This document shows positions 38,058 through 46,497 of a stretch of DNA of 64,000 bases, piece by piece. Numbering within the stretch: position 1 is the first letter of the stretch; each line of letters starts with the position of its first letter. The DNA is from Actinophytocola xinjiangensis (lineage in GTDB: Bacteria; Actinomycetota; Actinomycetes; Mycobacteriales; Pseudonocardiaceae). The notes under the pieces are model-generated. The model made no database searches and was not told where the DNA came from. It saw only the letters and a program-made list of their open reading frames with translations. Made by a program: the position numbers and the translations under genes. The DNA is taken from positions 1 to 64,000 of the forward strand of contig NZ_MSIF01000004.1 in NCBI RefSeq assembly GCF_001921215.1, read 5' to 3'.

Positions 38058-39464
38058 ATGACCCAGACTCCCTCACGTCGAACCTTCCTCACCGCCACCG
38101 TGGCGGCCGGCGGTGTGTCCCTGGCCGGGGTTGCCGGGACCGCCGCCGGCCAGGGCCACGAGCCCGGCCGCCCGCCGCTGGCGCAACGGCCGAGCCGGGA
38201 ACTGGAACAGATCCTCCGCGAGATCGACCAGCGGCGCATCGAGGCGTCCGTGCGCACCCTGGTGTCCTTCGGCACCCGACACACACTGTCCGCACAGGAC
38301 GATCCGGAACGCGGCATCGGCGCGGCCCGCGACTGGCTGCTGGCCGAGTTCACCCGCTACGCCGCCGACTCCGGCGGCCGGCTGACCGCCGAGCTCCAGA
38401 CCTACGTCCAGGAACCCGACGGCGACCGGATCCCGGTCGCCACCCCGATCACCAACGTGGTCGCCACCCTGCGCGGAGCCACGTCGCCGCAACGGGTCTA
38501 CGTCGTGTCGGGGCACTACGACTCGCGGGTCACCGACGTGCTCAACGCCACCGACGACGCCCCCGGCGCCAACGACGACGCCTCCGGGGTGGCCGTCGTG
38601 CTGGAACTGGCCAGGGTGCTGTCCCGCCGCGAGCCCGAGGCGACGATCGTGTTCGCCGCCGTCGCCGGTGAGGAGCAGGGGCTCTACGGCGCGCGGCACA
38701 TGGCGTCGGTGTTCGCGCAGGACGAGGTGGACGTCCAGGCCATGTTCACCAACGACATCGTCGGCTCCAGCCGCGCCGACGACGGCACCCGCGACCCGTA
38801 CACCGTGCGGCTGTTCGCCGAGGGTGTGCCGACCGCCGAGACCCCGGCGGAGGCGGCGATCCGCCGTTCGGTCGGCGGCGAGAACGACTCCCCGCCCCGG
38901 CAGCTGGCCCGGTTCGTCCGCGAGGTGGCCGACAACCGGGCGACCGGCATGAACGTGCGGGTGATCTACCGCCGCGACCGCTACCTGCGCGGCGGTGACC
39001 ACATCGGCTTCCTGGAGCAGGGTTACCCGGCCGCGCGGTTCACCGAGCCCAACGAGGACTACGCCCACCAGCACCAGGACGTGCGGGTCGAGGACGGCAA
39101 GCAGTACGGCGACCTGATCGAGTTCTGCGACTTCGGCTACATGGCCAGGGTGGCGAAGGTGAACGCCGCCGCGCTGTGGAGCCTGGCGACCGCGCCGGGC
39201 ACCCCGAAGGGCGTGCGGGTGCGCACCGACAACCTGACCAACGACACGGTTCTGGTGTGGGAGCGGGGATCCGAGCCGGACCTGGCCGGCTACGAGGTCG
39301 TCACCCGGGAGACCACCGCACCGGAGTGGACGGACGTGACCGACGTCGGCGACGTGACCACGGTGACCGTTGACCTGTCCAAGGACAACGTGTTCTTCGG
39401 CGTGCGGGCGGTCGACCGGGCCGGCCGGTGCGGTCCGGTCGCCTACCCGACGCCGTTACGCTGA
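38058..39464 (+). CDS. Tat-exported M28 zinc aminopeptidase
   Basis: A 468-residue protein. [19 protein letters not shown] is a twin-arginine signal. The M28 domain has the zinc ligands in VVSGHYDSR (His), [11 protein letters not shown] (bridging Asp), [14 protein letters not shown] (general base Glu and ligand Glu), NDIVGSS (Asp) and a late His in YAHQHQD. The last about 90 residues form a fibronectin-III-like domain. It should release N-terminal residues from extracellular peptides. Probably co-transcribed with the TIM-barrel gene. Confidence 0.9.
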   Translation: MTQTPSRRTFLTATVAAGGVSLAGVAGTAAGQGHEPGRPPLAQRPSRELEQILREIDQRRIEASVRTLVSFGTRHTLSAQDDPERGIGAARDWLLAEFTRYAADSGGRLTAELQTYVQEPDGDRIPVATPITNVVATLRGATSPQRVYVVSGHYDSRVTDVLNATDDAPGANDDASGVAVVLELARVLSRREPEATIVFAAVAGEEQGLYGARHMASVFAQDEVDVQAMFTNDIVGSSRADDGTRDPYTVRLFAEGVPTAETPAEAAIRRSVGGENDSPPRQLARFVREVADNRATGMNVRVIYRRDRYLRGGDHIGFLEQGYPAARFTEPNEDYAHQHQDVRVEDGKQYGDLIEFCDFGYMARVAKVNAAALWSLATAPGTPKGVRVRTDNLTNDTVLVWERGSEPDLAGYEVVTRETTAPEWTDVTDVGDVTTVTVDLSKDNVFFGVRAVDRAGRCGPVAYPTPLR

Positions 39465-39540
39465 CTCCGTGGCGGCCGGGCGCGGTCGCTGGACCTCGCG
39501 CAGGACCAGGATCGCGAGCGGTCCCACAACCCACCGGTAA

Positions 39541-39575
39541 CCACGGCCGCCGGACAGTGCCGCCGGCGGCCGTGG
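39541..39575. terminator. Bidirectional intrinsic terminator
   Basis: CCACGGCCGCCGG-acagtgccg-CCGGCGGCCGTGG, a perfect 13-base-pair stem between the convergent M28 and Nramp genes. Confidence 0.85.
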
Positions 39576-39581
39576 CGGGAA

Positions 39582-41108
39582 CTAGAACTGGACCAGCGCC
39601 TCGCCGACGATGAACTCGTAGGCGAAGTTCACGAAGAAGAACCCGAAGAAGCCCACGTTGAGCACCAGGATCACGTAGTGCCATGGCCGGGGGCGGGCCG
39701 GGCGCGGCAGCCTGGAGTTCAGGTAGATCAACACGAACGGGAACATCAGCGCGCCGAAGTTCGACATGTTCGCCGAGATCTGCACCAGTTCGGTGGGCAG
39801 GGCCAGGTGCAGGGCCGCGCCGATGACCACGATCAGCACCAGCATGTACGGGTAGTAGAACCGGCGCGGGTCACCCTCGATGCGCCGGCGCAGCCTGGGG
39901 CTGACCGCGTGCATCGAGTCGGTGAAGTTGCGCACCAGCGCCTCGAAGATCCCCAGCTGGGTGGAGAACAGCACCAGCACGCCGACCACGAGCATCAGGT
40001 AGAACATGCCGACGCCGTACTGGGCGCCGAGGTGCTCGGCGGTGAACGTCGGCACGTTGGCCGTGGTCGGGGTCTGGCCGCTGGTCTGTACGACGTGGGA
40101 CATGAGGATCGTCGGCAGCAGCATGCCGATCATGGCGCCGCCGAAGAACACCAGCCACAGGTCGATCATCAGCAGCTTGTACCAGCGCTTCCAGCGCGAC
40201 CGGTTGACCGCGGTGTCCGGGAACGTCACGCCGACCGAACGGATCTCGGTCTTCTCGCCGCGCAGGCCGGACAGGTAGCCGACGCGGTAGCCCATGCCGT
40301 AGCCCTTGTCGCGGTAGTGGTTCATCGCGTACCAGTTCAGCCCGGAGGCGAGCGCGGTGAACCCGGCGAGCCCGCCGAGTTGGGTGGCGGTGATGCCCGG
40401 CGGCGGCGCGGCCGGGGTGACCAGCCCGCGCACGCCCTCCCACCACAGCGACCACGGCACCAGCGCCAGGCAGATCACCACCAGCACGCCCAGCAGGACC
40501 GAGAGCATCACCCAGTTCGCCAGCTCCAGCGCGCGGGACACCTTGCGGGCCAACGCGGTGATCGCGAAGACGACCAGCAGCAGCCCGATCGCGAGCAGCC
40601 GCACCCACTCGATCTCGTCCTCCTCGTGCAGCCGCCCGGTGATCAGCGCGAACAGCCCCTGGCCGGCGCCGGCGGCCCAGCCGCCGAAGATGAAGGCGAA
40701 GTAGAAGGCGATGAGGGAGAACGGGACCCAGAGTTTCCAGCCGGGCGGCACCCGGCCGAAACCGACGATCGGCACCTCGCCGGTCGCCATCACGTAACGC
40801 GAGCACTCGACGTTGTAGAACGTTTGCAGCAGGGCGGAGATGGTGATCACCCAGCCGACGCCGACGAAGCCGAACTCGCCGACGGCGCTGGGTCCGAGCA
40901 GCCACTCGCCGCTGCCGATGGAGATGCCGAGCGCGATCAGGCTCGGGCCGATGACGAACTGGATGATCTGGCGGGGGCCCAGGCGCCGCACCTTGAAGAC
41001 TTCCTCGGGTTCCGGCAGATCGGCCATTCCCAGTGGTGGGCGGCTGACGCCCAGGGGATATTCGGTGGGATTTTCCGAAACGGTGGGTCCATTGACATCG
41101 TTGGCCAT
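39582..41108 (-). CDS. Nramp-related divalent metal (or other) transporter
   Basis: A 508-residue membrane protein with about 11-12 helices and an Nramp-like fold. In helix 1, where canonical Nramps carry the metal-binding DPGN, this protein reads GPSLIALGISIGSGEWLLGP. The transition-metal Asp and Asn are therefore absent. The cargo may be magnesium or something non-metallic, as in other Nramp-related branches. The ATG is preceded by AGGAGG. It is divergent from the AraC gene. Confidence 0.8.
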   Translation of the reverse strand: MANDVNGPTVSENPTEYPLGVSRPPLGMADLPEPEEVFKVRRLGPRQIIQFVIGPSLIALGISIGSGEWLLGPSAVGEFGFVGVGWVITISALLQTFYNVECSRYVMATGEVPIVGFGRVPPGWKLWVPFSLIAFYFAFIFGGWAAGAGQGLFALITGRLHEEDEIEWVRLLAIGLLLVVFAITALARKVSRALELANWVMLSVLLGVLVVICLALVPWSLWWEGVRGLVTPAAPPPGITATQLGGLAGFTALASGLNWYAMNHYRDKGYGMGYRVGYLSGLRGEKTEIRSVGVTFPDTAVNRSRWKRWYKLLMIDLWLVFFGGAMIGMLLPTILMSHVVQTSGQTPTTANVPTFTAEHLGAQYGVGMFYLMLVVGVLVLFSTQLGIFEALVRNFTDSMHAVSPRLRRRIEGDPRRFYYPYMLVLIVVIGAALHLALPTELVQISANMSNFGALMFPFVLIYLNSRLPRPARPRPWHYVILVLNVGFFGFFFVNFAYEFIVGEALVQF

Positions 41109-41225
41109 GGCGACCTCCTGTGTTTCTGGAATACTGCATACCCTTCCGGTTCGTCAATCTTGTTCGTCAGGCGAACACCCGGCCCGCGTTCACGCTGGTC
41201 AGCGCACTGCCGCATGCTGGTGGCC

Positions 41226-42047
41226 ATGGACGACGGCCGACGGGGACAGACCGCCAGCGAGCACGGCGTGCTGGGCGCGCCGGACGCGGGCTACCGGCTC
41301 GACCGGCTCCCGGCGAGCGCGGACCTGGCCGGTCTGGTCGAGCGGCACTGGCTGGTGAGCTGGGACCTGCCGCCGGGGCGGCGTGACACGGTCACCCTGC
41401 TGCCGCACCCGTGCGTGAACCTGGTGCACGTCGACGGCCGGGTCGCGGTCGCGGGGGTGGGCCGGGAGCGGTTCGGCTACCCGCTGTCCGGGCGGGGCCG
41501 GGTGTTCGGCGTGAAGTTCCGGCCGGGCGGGTTCCACCCCTTCCTCGGGCGCCCGGTGGCCGACCTGACCGAGCGGACCGTGCCGCTGTGGTGGCCGGGA
41601 GCCGACCGGCTGGCCGCCGCGCTGGGCGGCGCCGGGGACCTGGGGGAGCTGGCCGGGGTGGCCGAGCAGTACCTGCGGGAGCGTCGGCCGGCCGCCGATC
41701 CGGTCGTCGAGCGGGTCGGCGCGATCGTGCACACGATGCTCCACGACCGCACGATCACCACGGTGGAGCAGGTCACCGACCGGTTCGGTGTGCGGGCGCG
41801 CACCTTGCAGCGGATGTTCCGCCGCTACGTCGGTGTGAGCCCGAAGTGGGTGCTCGGCCGCTACCGGCTGCACGAGGCCGCCGCCCGGATCGCGGCCGGA
41901 CCGGGCGGCACCTGGGCCGAGGTCGCGGTGGAACTGGGCTACTTCGACCAGCCGCACTTCATCCGCGACTTCACCCGGGCCGTCGGCCAGACCCCGAGCG
42001 CCTACGCCGAGTCCTGCCGCGCCGGGACGGCCGCCGTCAGCGCCTAG
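41226..42047 (+). CDS. AraC-family regulator
   Basis: A 273-residue regulator. The N-terminal half resembles the DUF6597/AraC-type sensor (HPCVNLVHVDG, GRVFGVKFRPGGFHPFLGR). The C-terminal double helix-turn-helix (about 165-262) has TVEQVTDRFGVRARTLQRMFRRYVGVSPKWVL and ELGYFDQPHFIRDFTRAVGQTPSAY. Divergent from the Nramp-related gene, a plausible target. Start at ATG 41226; ATG 41214 is possible. The 3' end overlaps the MerR gene by 11 bases. Confidence 0.88.
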   Translation: MDDGRRGQTASEHGVLGAPDAGYRLDRLPASADLAGLVERHWLVSWDLPPGRRDTVTLLPHPCVNLVHVDGRVAVAGVGRERFGYPLSGRGRVFGVKFRPGGFHPFLGRPVADLTERTVPLWWPGADRLAAALGGAGDLGELAGVAEQYLRERRPAADPVVERVGAIVHTMLHDRTITTVEQVTDRFGVRARTLQRMFRRYVGVSPKWVLGRYRLHEAAARIAAGPGGTWAEVAVELGYFDQPHFIRDFTRAVGQTPSAYAESCRAGTAAVSA

Positions 42048-42423
42048 CCGTCGCCTGGCCGACCCGCAGGCTCGCGCGGTGGCGCCGGTTGGTGGCCATC
42101 AACGCGTCGAGGGCGTCGCGGGTGTGGATGAGGTCGTCGATGTGCTCGGAGAGCCGGTCGCGTTCCCTGGCCATGCGCTCCAGCGCGGAGTCGGAGTTCT
42201 CCTCGCTCGGCGAGTCGACGCAAGGCAGCAGTTCGGCGATGGTGCGGCTGGACAGGCCGGCGGCGTAGAGGCGCTGGATGAACCGGACCCGCTCGACCTC
42301 CACGGCGGTGTAGTGCCGTTGGCCGCTGGCACTGCGGGTGCTGGTGAGCAGGCCCTGCTCCTCGTAGTAACGCAGGGACCGGGCGCTGACCCCGGTGGCG
42401 CCCGCCAGTTCGCCGATGCGCAC
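42037..42423 (-). CDS. MerR-family regulator
   Basis: A 128-residue regulator: the N-terminal winged helix RIGELAGATGVSARSLRYYEEQGLL and RHYTAVEVERVRFIQRLY, then a coiled-coil dimer helix. Only one Cys is present, in PCVDSPSEENS, so it is not a standard metal or [2Fe-2S] sensor. The GTG at 42423 follows GAGGAGG. Divergent from the Old Yellow Enzyme gene. Confidence 0.87.
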   Translation of the reverse strand: MRIGELAGATGVSARSLRYYEEQGLLTSTRSASGQRHYTAVEVERVRFIQRLYAAGLSSRTIAELLPCVDSPSEENSDSALERMARERDRLSEHIDDLIHTRDALDALMATNRRHRASLRVGQATARR

Positions 42424-42454
42424 GCCGACCTCCTCGCTGTGGCCTGGGACACAC

Positions 42455-42483
42455 AACCTTGCCGCTGACGTCAATGTCAGGTT
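42455..42483. promoter_or_regulatory. MerR-type promoter dyad
   Basis: AACCT at 42455-42459 pairs with AGGTT at 42479-42483, and an inner CTGAC/GTCAG repeat lies at 42465-42480. A -35-like TTGCCG and -10-like TCTACC are spaced by about 19 bases, the stretched spacing MerR activators need. It probably drives the Old Yellow Enzyme gene. Confidence 0.5.
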
Positions 42484-42525
42484 CTACCGTAGCCGGGTAT
42501 CCGCCGGACGCGAAGGAGTCCTGAC

Positions 42526-43605
42526 GTGCCAACGCTTTTCGACAGTTACCGGCTCGGTGACCTCGTGCTGCCCAACCGGGTGGTGATGGCGCCGATGACG
42601 CGGGTCCGGGCCGCACCCGGCGGTCTGGCGACCCCGTCGATGGCGACCTACTACGCCCAGCGCGCGTCGGCCGGGCTGATCGTGACCGAGGGCGTGCAGC
42701 CGAACCGGGTCGGCCAGTCCGGTCCGGGGACTCCCGGCCTGTACACCGCCGAGCAGGTCGCCGCGTGGCGCCCGCTGACCGCGGCGGTGCACGCCAACGG
42801 CGGGCGGATCTTCGCCCAGCTCATGCACGGCGGGCGGGTCTCGCACCCGGACACCACCGGGCTGGTGCCGGTCGGCCCGTCGGCCGTGCCCGCCGTCGGC
42901 GACGTGTTCACCCCCACCGGACCTCGGCCGGCCCCGCCCCCGCGCGCACTGGAGACCCACGAGGTGCCCGAGCAGGCCCGGTCCTACGCCACGGCAGCGC
43001 GGCACGCCGTCGACGCCGGCTTCGACGGGGTGGAACTGCACGGCGCCAACGGCTACCTGATCTCGCAGTTCCTGTCCGCCAACGCCAACCTGCGCACCGA
43101 CCGCTACGGGGGTTCGGTGCCCAACCGGATCCGGTTCGCCGTCGAGGCGGTGGCCGCGACCGTCGAGGCCGTCGGCGCGGCCAGGACCGGGATCCGCCTC
43201 TCGCCGGGCGGCACGTTCTGGGGTGTGCGGGAGACCGAGGTTCCCGCGCTCTACACCGCCCTGCTCACCGAACTGGCCCGCCTGCGGGTGGCCTACGTGC
43301 ACCTGGAGGCCACCGTGGACGAGCCCGTGCTGGTCGCCCTGCGCCGGGCGTGGCCGGGCGCGCTGGTGATGAACCCGGTGCTGCCGATGGGACCCCGCCA
43401 GACCGGGCGGGGTGAGGCCGACCACTGGCTCGGGCTCGGCGCGGACCTCGTCAGCTTCGGCCGTGCGTTCATCGCCAACCCCGACCTGGTGGAGCGCCTG
43501 CGCAACGCGCTGCCGATCGCGCCGGTCGACGAGGCCACCTTTTACCAGGGCGGCGACTCGGGCTACCTGACCTACCCCACGTACCGGTACAGAATGGGCT
43601 CATGA
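42526..43605 (+). CDS. Old Yellow Enzyme family ene-reductase
   Basis: A 359-residue FMN enzyme. VMAPMTRVRA begins the barrel, FAQLMHGGRVSHP and GFDGVELHGANGYLISQFL include the conserved substrate His/Asn region, and DRYGGSVPNRIRF is diagnostic. It reduces activated alkenes, nitroesters or quinones with NADPH. GTG start with AAGGAG upstream. Its stop overlaps the next gene (ATGA). Confidence 0.9.
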   Translation: MPTLFDSYRLGDLVLPNRVVMAPMTRVRAAPGGLATPSMATYYAQRASAGLIVTEGVQPNRVGQSGPGTPGLYTAEQVAAWRPLTAAVHANGGRIFAQLMHGGRVSHPDTTGLVPVGPSAVPAVGDVFTPTGPRPAPPPRALETHEVPEQARSYATAARHAVDAGFDGVELHGANGYLISQFLSANANLRTDRYGGSVPNRIRFAVEAVAATVEAVGAARTGIRLSPGGTFWGVRETEVPALYTALLTELARLRVAYVHLEATVDEPVLVALRRAWPGALVMNPVLPMGPRQTGRGEADHWLGLGADLVSFGRAFIANPDLVERLRNALPIAPVDEATFYQGGDSGYLTYPTYRYRMGS

Positions 43606-44198
43606 TCGCCGACTTCTGGCTCGATCCGTCCTGTCCGTACACCTGGGTGACCGCCCGCTGGATGACCGAGGTGACCCGGGTCCGCCCGGTCTCCGTGCGC
43701 TGGCGGGTGATGAGCCTCTCGGCGCTCAACGAGGGCCGCGACGAGGACCCCGAGGGTGACCAGGAGGGCTGTCTGTGGATCCCCGCGCGGGTCGGCGCCG
43801 CCGTCCAGACCGAGCACGGGCACGACGCGCTGGGCCGCTTCCACGCCGAGCTGTGGCGCGACGCCGGTACCGGTGACTGGATCGGTGACCTGGCCGACGC
43901 CCTGGAGCGCGCCGGCCTGCCCCGCGACCTCGCCGGCACCGGCACCACGCTGGCCCACGACGCGGCCCTGCGGGCCTCACACGCCGAGGCGATGGCCGAA
44001 CTCGGCCCGCACGTCGGCACGCCGATCATCGCCACGACCCGCGACGACGGCGTCCGGGTGGCGTTCTTCGGCCCGGTCGTCTCCCGGGTCCCGGTCGGTG
44101 AGGCCGCCGGCGCGCTGTGGGACGGCACGCTGCTGGTCGCCGGCACTCCCGGTTTCCACGAGCTGAAGGCCGCGGTGCACGCGGAGCCGGCTCCCTAG
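43602..44198 (+). CDS. DsbA-fold protein, mycothiol-dependent nitroreductase-like
   Basis: A 198-residue thioredoxin-fold protein with a helical insert. FWLDPSCPYTWVTARWMTEV, then RVMSLSALNEGRDEDPE and a terminal FFGPVVSRVPVGEAAGALWDG, closely resembles the mycobacterial Rv2466c nitroreductase in memory. The active motif is CPYT, with a single Cys. It should reduce electrophiles using mycothiol. Translational coupling to the ene-reductase suggests one detoxification unit under MerR control. Confidence 0.85.
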   Translation: MIADFWLDPSCPYTWVTARWMTEVTRVRPVSVRWRVMSLSALNEGRDEDPEGDQEGCLWIPARVGAAVQTEHGHDALGRFHAELWRDAGTGDWIGDLADALERAGLPRDLAGTGTTLAHDAALRASHAEAMAELGPHVGTPIIATTRDDGVRVAFFGPVVSRVPVGEAAGALWDGTLLVAGTPGFHELKAAVHAEPAP

Positions 44199-44292
44199 GC
44201 CGATCGGACACGGCCCGGGCGGGCGAGAGCCCCGGCGCTGTGTCGGCCGCCACGCCGGGGCGGCCCCAGGCTGGTCGACTCGGGGCGTCGGC

Positions 44293-44742
44293 TCAGTCGC
44301 GGTCCTCGCGGTAGGACTCGATCACGATCGGGTTCGGGTCGGGGCGCACGACCTCGGAGTCGACGACGATGAACGGTGCCTGTGCCGCGCGCCGCCGGGC
44401 GACGCCGGCCAGGACCCGGCGGCGGACCGCCGCGCGGGTGGGCGGGAACAGCAGTGCCAGGGCCAGCACGTCGCTGACGAAGCCGGGGAACAGGACCAGC
44501 GCGGCGGCCACGGCGACCAGCATCCCGTCGGCCATCTCCGCCGAGGGGTCGCGGCCCGCGCGGGCGGCCTCGGCGAACGCGGTCATCGTCCGCATGCCCT
44601 GCCGGCGCAGCATCACCACGCCGACCGCGGACACCGCGACCAGCAGCAGGATGGTGGTGAGTACGCCGATGACCTGGCCGATGGCCACCACGACCGCGAT
44701 CTCGGCGAGCATCACCAACAGCAGGAGAACGAACACAGGCAC
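44293..44742 (-). CDS. fxsA: FxsA family membrane protein
   Basis: A 149-residue protein. Four hydrophobic segments within the first 105 residues (LLLLVMLAEIAVVVAIGQ, TTILLLVAVSAVGVVMLRRQG, MLVAVAAALVLFPGFVSD) are followed by a polar tail. This is the FxsA cytoplasmic-membrane family, whose E. coli member affects exclusion of phage T7; a function here is not known. No obvious operon partner. Confidence 0.85.
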   Translation of the reverse strand: MPVFVLLLLVMLAEIAVVVAIGQVIGVLTTILLLVAVSAVGVVMLRRQGMRTMTAFAEAARAGRDPSAEMADGMLVAVAAALVLFPGFVSDVLALALLFPPTRAAVRRRVLAGVARRRAAQAPFIVVDSEVVRPDPNPIVIESYREDRD

Positions 44743-44885
44743 GGTAGTGCCTCCCTCATAGAAGACCCGACACCCAGCACAACGCGCGAGCGGCCCGAAA
44801 CGCTCCCGAGCTGATCTTCTACATAGACCTTGACGCGCGCAATCAATCTGTCGAACACTGGGCGGACCTCGACGAGGGAGGTCCC

Positions 44886-46496
44886 ATGCCGGTGTCCTTC
44901 GACGCCCATCCCCGGACCTACCGGCACTGGCGGCTGCGGATCGAGGACGACCTCGCCTGGCTGGTCCTCGACGTCGACGAGCACGCCGGCCTGAGCCCCG
45001 GCTACGAGCTCAAGCTCAACTCCTACGACCTCGGCGTCGACATCGAACTCCACGACGCCGTCCAGCGGCTGCGCTTCGAACACCCCCAGGTGCGCACGGT
45101 CATCCTCACCAGCGGCAAACCGAAGGTCTTCTGTGCCGGAGCCAACATCCGCATGCTCGCCGCCGCCGAACACCACTGGAAGGTCAACTTCTGCAAGTTC
45201 ACCAACGAGACCCGCAACGCCATGGAGGACGCCACCGCCCACTCCGGCCAGACCTACCTGGCCGCGGTCAACGGTCCGTGCGCCGGCGGCGGCTACGAAC
45301 TGGCCCTGGCCTGCGCCCACATCCTGCTGGTCGACGACAACAGCGCCACCGTCTCGCTGCCCGAGGTCGCGCTGCTGGGCGTGCTGCCCGGCACCGGCGG
45401 CCTGACCCGCCTGGTCGACAAGCGCGGCGTGCGCCGCGACCTCGCCGACGTGTTCGCCACCCGCCCCGACGGTGTGAAGGGCGCCACCGCCCTGGCCTGG
45501 CGCCTGGTCGACGAGCTCGCCCCGCCCCGCCGCTTCGACGACGCCGTCCGGCACCGCGCCCGCGCGCTCGCCGGCCCACCCCGCCCCGGCGCGCGGGGCG
45601 TCGAGCTGACCCCGCTGCGGCGCACCGAGACCCCCGACGGCCTGCGCTACGACCACGTCACCGCCGACTACGACCGCGCCGCCGGCACCGTCGCCGTCAC
45701 CGTGCACGCCCCCGGACCGGACGACGAGGACTGGCCGCTGGCCATGACCCGCCAGCTCGACGACCTGATCCTGCGGCTGCGGGTCAACGAACCCGAACTC
45801 GGCACCTGGCTGCTGCGCACCGCCGGCGACCCGGCAGCCGTGCTGGCCCACGACCGCCGCCTGCGCACCCGCGACGACTGGCTGACCAGCGAGATCGTCC
45901 ACCACTTCAAGCGCACCCTCAAACGCCTCGACGTCACCAGCCGCAGCCTCGTCGCGCTGATCGAGCCCGGCTCCTGCTTCGCCGGTCCGCTCGCCGAACT
46001 CGCCCTCGCCGCCGACCGCCAGTACGTCCTGGACACCGACGGCGACACCGACGGCGACACCGGCGGCGTCACGCTCACCCTCACCGAGGCCAACCTCGGC
46101 CTGTTCCCCATGGGCAACGGCCTGAGCCGGCTGGCGTCCCGGTTCTGGGGTGACCCCGGTCACCTCGACCTGCTCGCCCTGCACCTCGACACGCCGCTGG
46201 CCCCGGCCCGCGCGCTGGAACTGGGCCTGGTCACCGACGCCCTCGACGACCTCGACTGGGACGAGGAGATCCGCCTGGTCGTCGAGGGCCGCGCCGCGCT
46301 GAGCCCGGACGCGTGCACCGGGATGGAGGCCAACCACCGCTTCGCCGGCCCGGAGACCGTCGAGACCAAGATCTTCGGCCGGCTCTCCGCGTGGCAGAAC
46401 TGGATCTTCAACCGTCCCAACGCGTCCGGCGAGGCGGGCGCGTTGGCGCGCTACGGCACCGGCCGCAGGGCCGTCCTCGACCGGAAGCGGGTGTGA
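44886..46496 (+). CDS. boxC: Benzoyl-CoA-dihydrodiol lyase (2,3-epoxybenzoyl-CoA dihydrolase)
   Basis: A 536-residue double-crotonase-type enzyme. The first half has SGKPKVFCAGANIRML, AVNGPCAGGGYELALACAH and LPEVALLGVLPGTGGLTRL. The second half has IEPGSCFAGPLAELALAADR. BoxC opens the ring of 2,3-epoxybenzoyl-CoA hydrolytically. GGGAGG lies six bases before the ATG. A 12-bp repeat at 46032-46067 adds an Asp/Gly-rich surface loop. One base separates it from boxB. Confidence 0.93.
   Translation: MPVSFDAHPRTYRHWRLRIEDDLAWLVLDVDEHAGLSPGYELKLNSYDLGVDIELHDAVQRLRFEHPQVRTVILTSGKPKVFCAGANIRMLAAAEHHWKVNFCKFTNETRNAMEDATAHSGQTYLAAVNGPCAGGGYELALACAHILLVDDNSATVSLPEVALLGVLPGTGGLTRLVDKRGVRRDLADVFATRPDGVKGATALAWRLVDELAPPRRFDDAVRHRARALAGPPRPGARGVELTPLRRTETPDGLRYDHVTADYDRAAGTVAVTVHAPGPDDEDWPLAMTRQLDDLILRLRVNEPELGTWLLRTAGDPAAVLAHDRRLRTRDDWLTSEIVHHFKRTLKRLDVTSRSLVALIEPGSCFAGPLAELALAADRQYVLDTDGDTDGDTGGVTLTLTEANLGLFPMGNGLSRLASRFWGDPGHLDLLALHLDTPLAPARALELGLVTDALDDLDWDEEIRLVVEGRAALSPDACTGMEANHRFAGPETVETKIFGRLSAWQNWIFNRPNASGEAGALARYGTGRRAVLDRKRV
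46032..46067 (+). repeat. Three 12-bp in-frame repeats in boxC
   Basis: GACACCGACGGC-like units encoding Asp-Thr-Asp-Gly repeated about three times in a loop between two conserved segments. Confidence 0.7.
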
Positions 46497-46497
46497 C

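Noticed and set aside
44759-44821. TAGAAGA...TCTTCTA inverted repeat before boxC
   Set aside because: The arms are 49 bases apart and not placed like an operator or hairpin. No further support.
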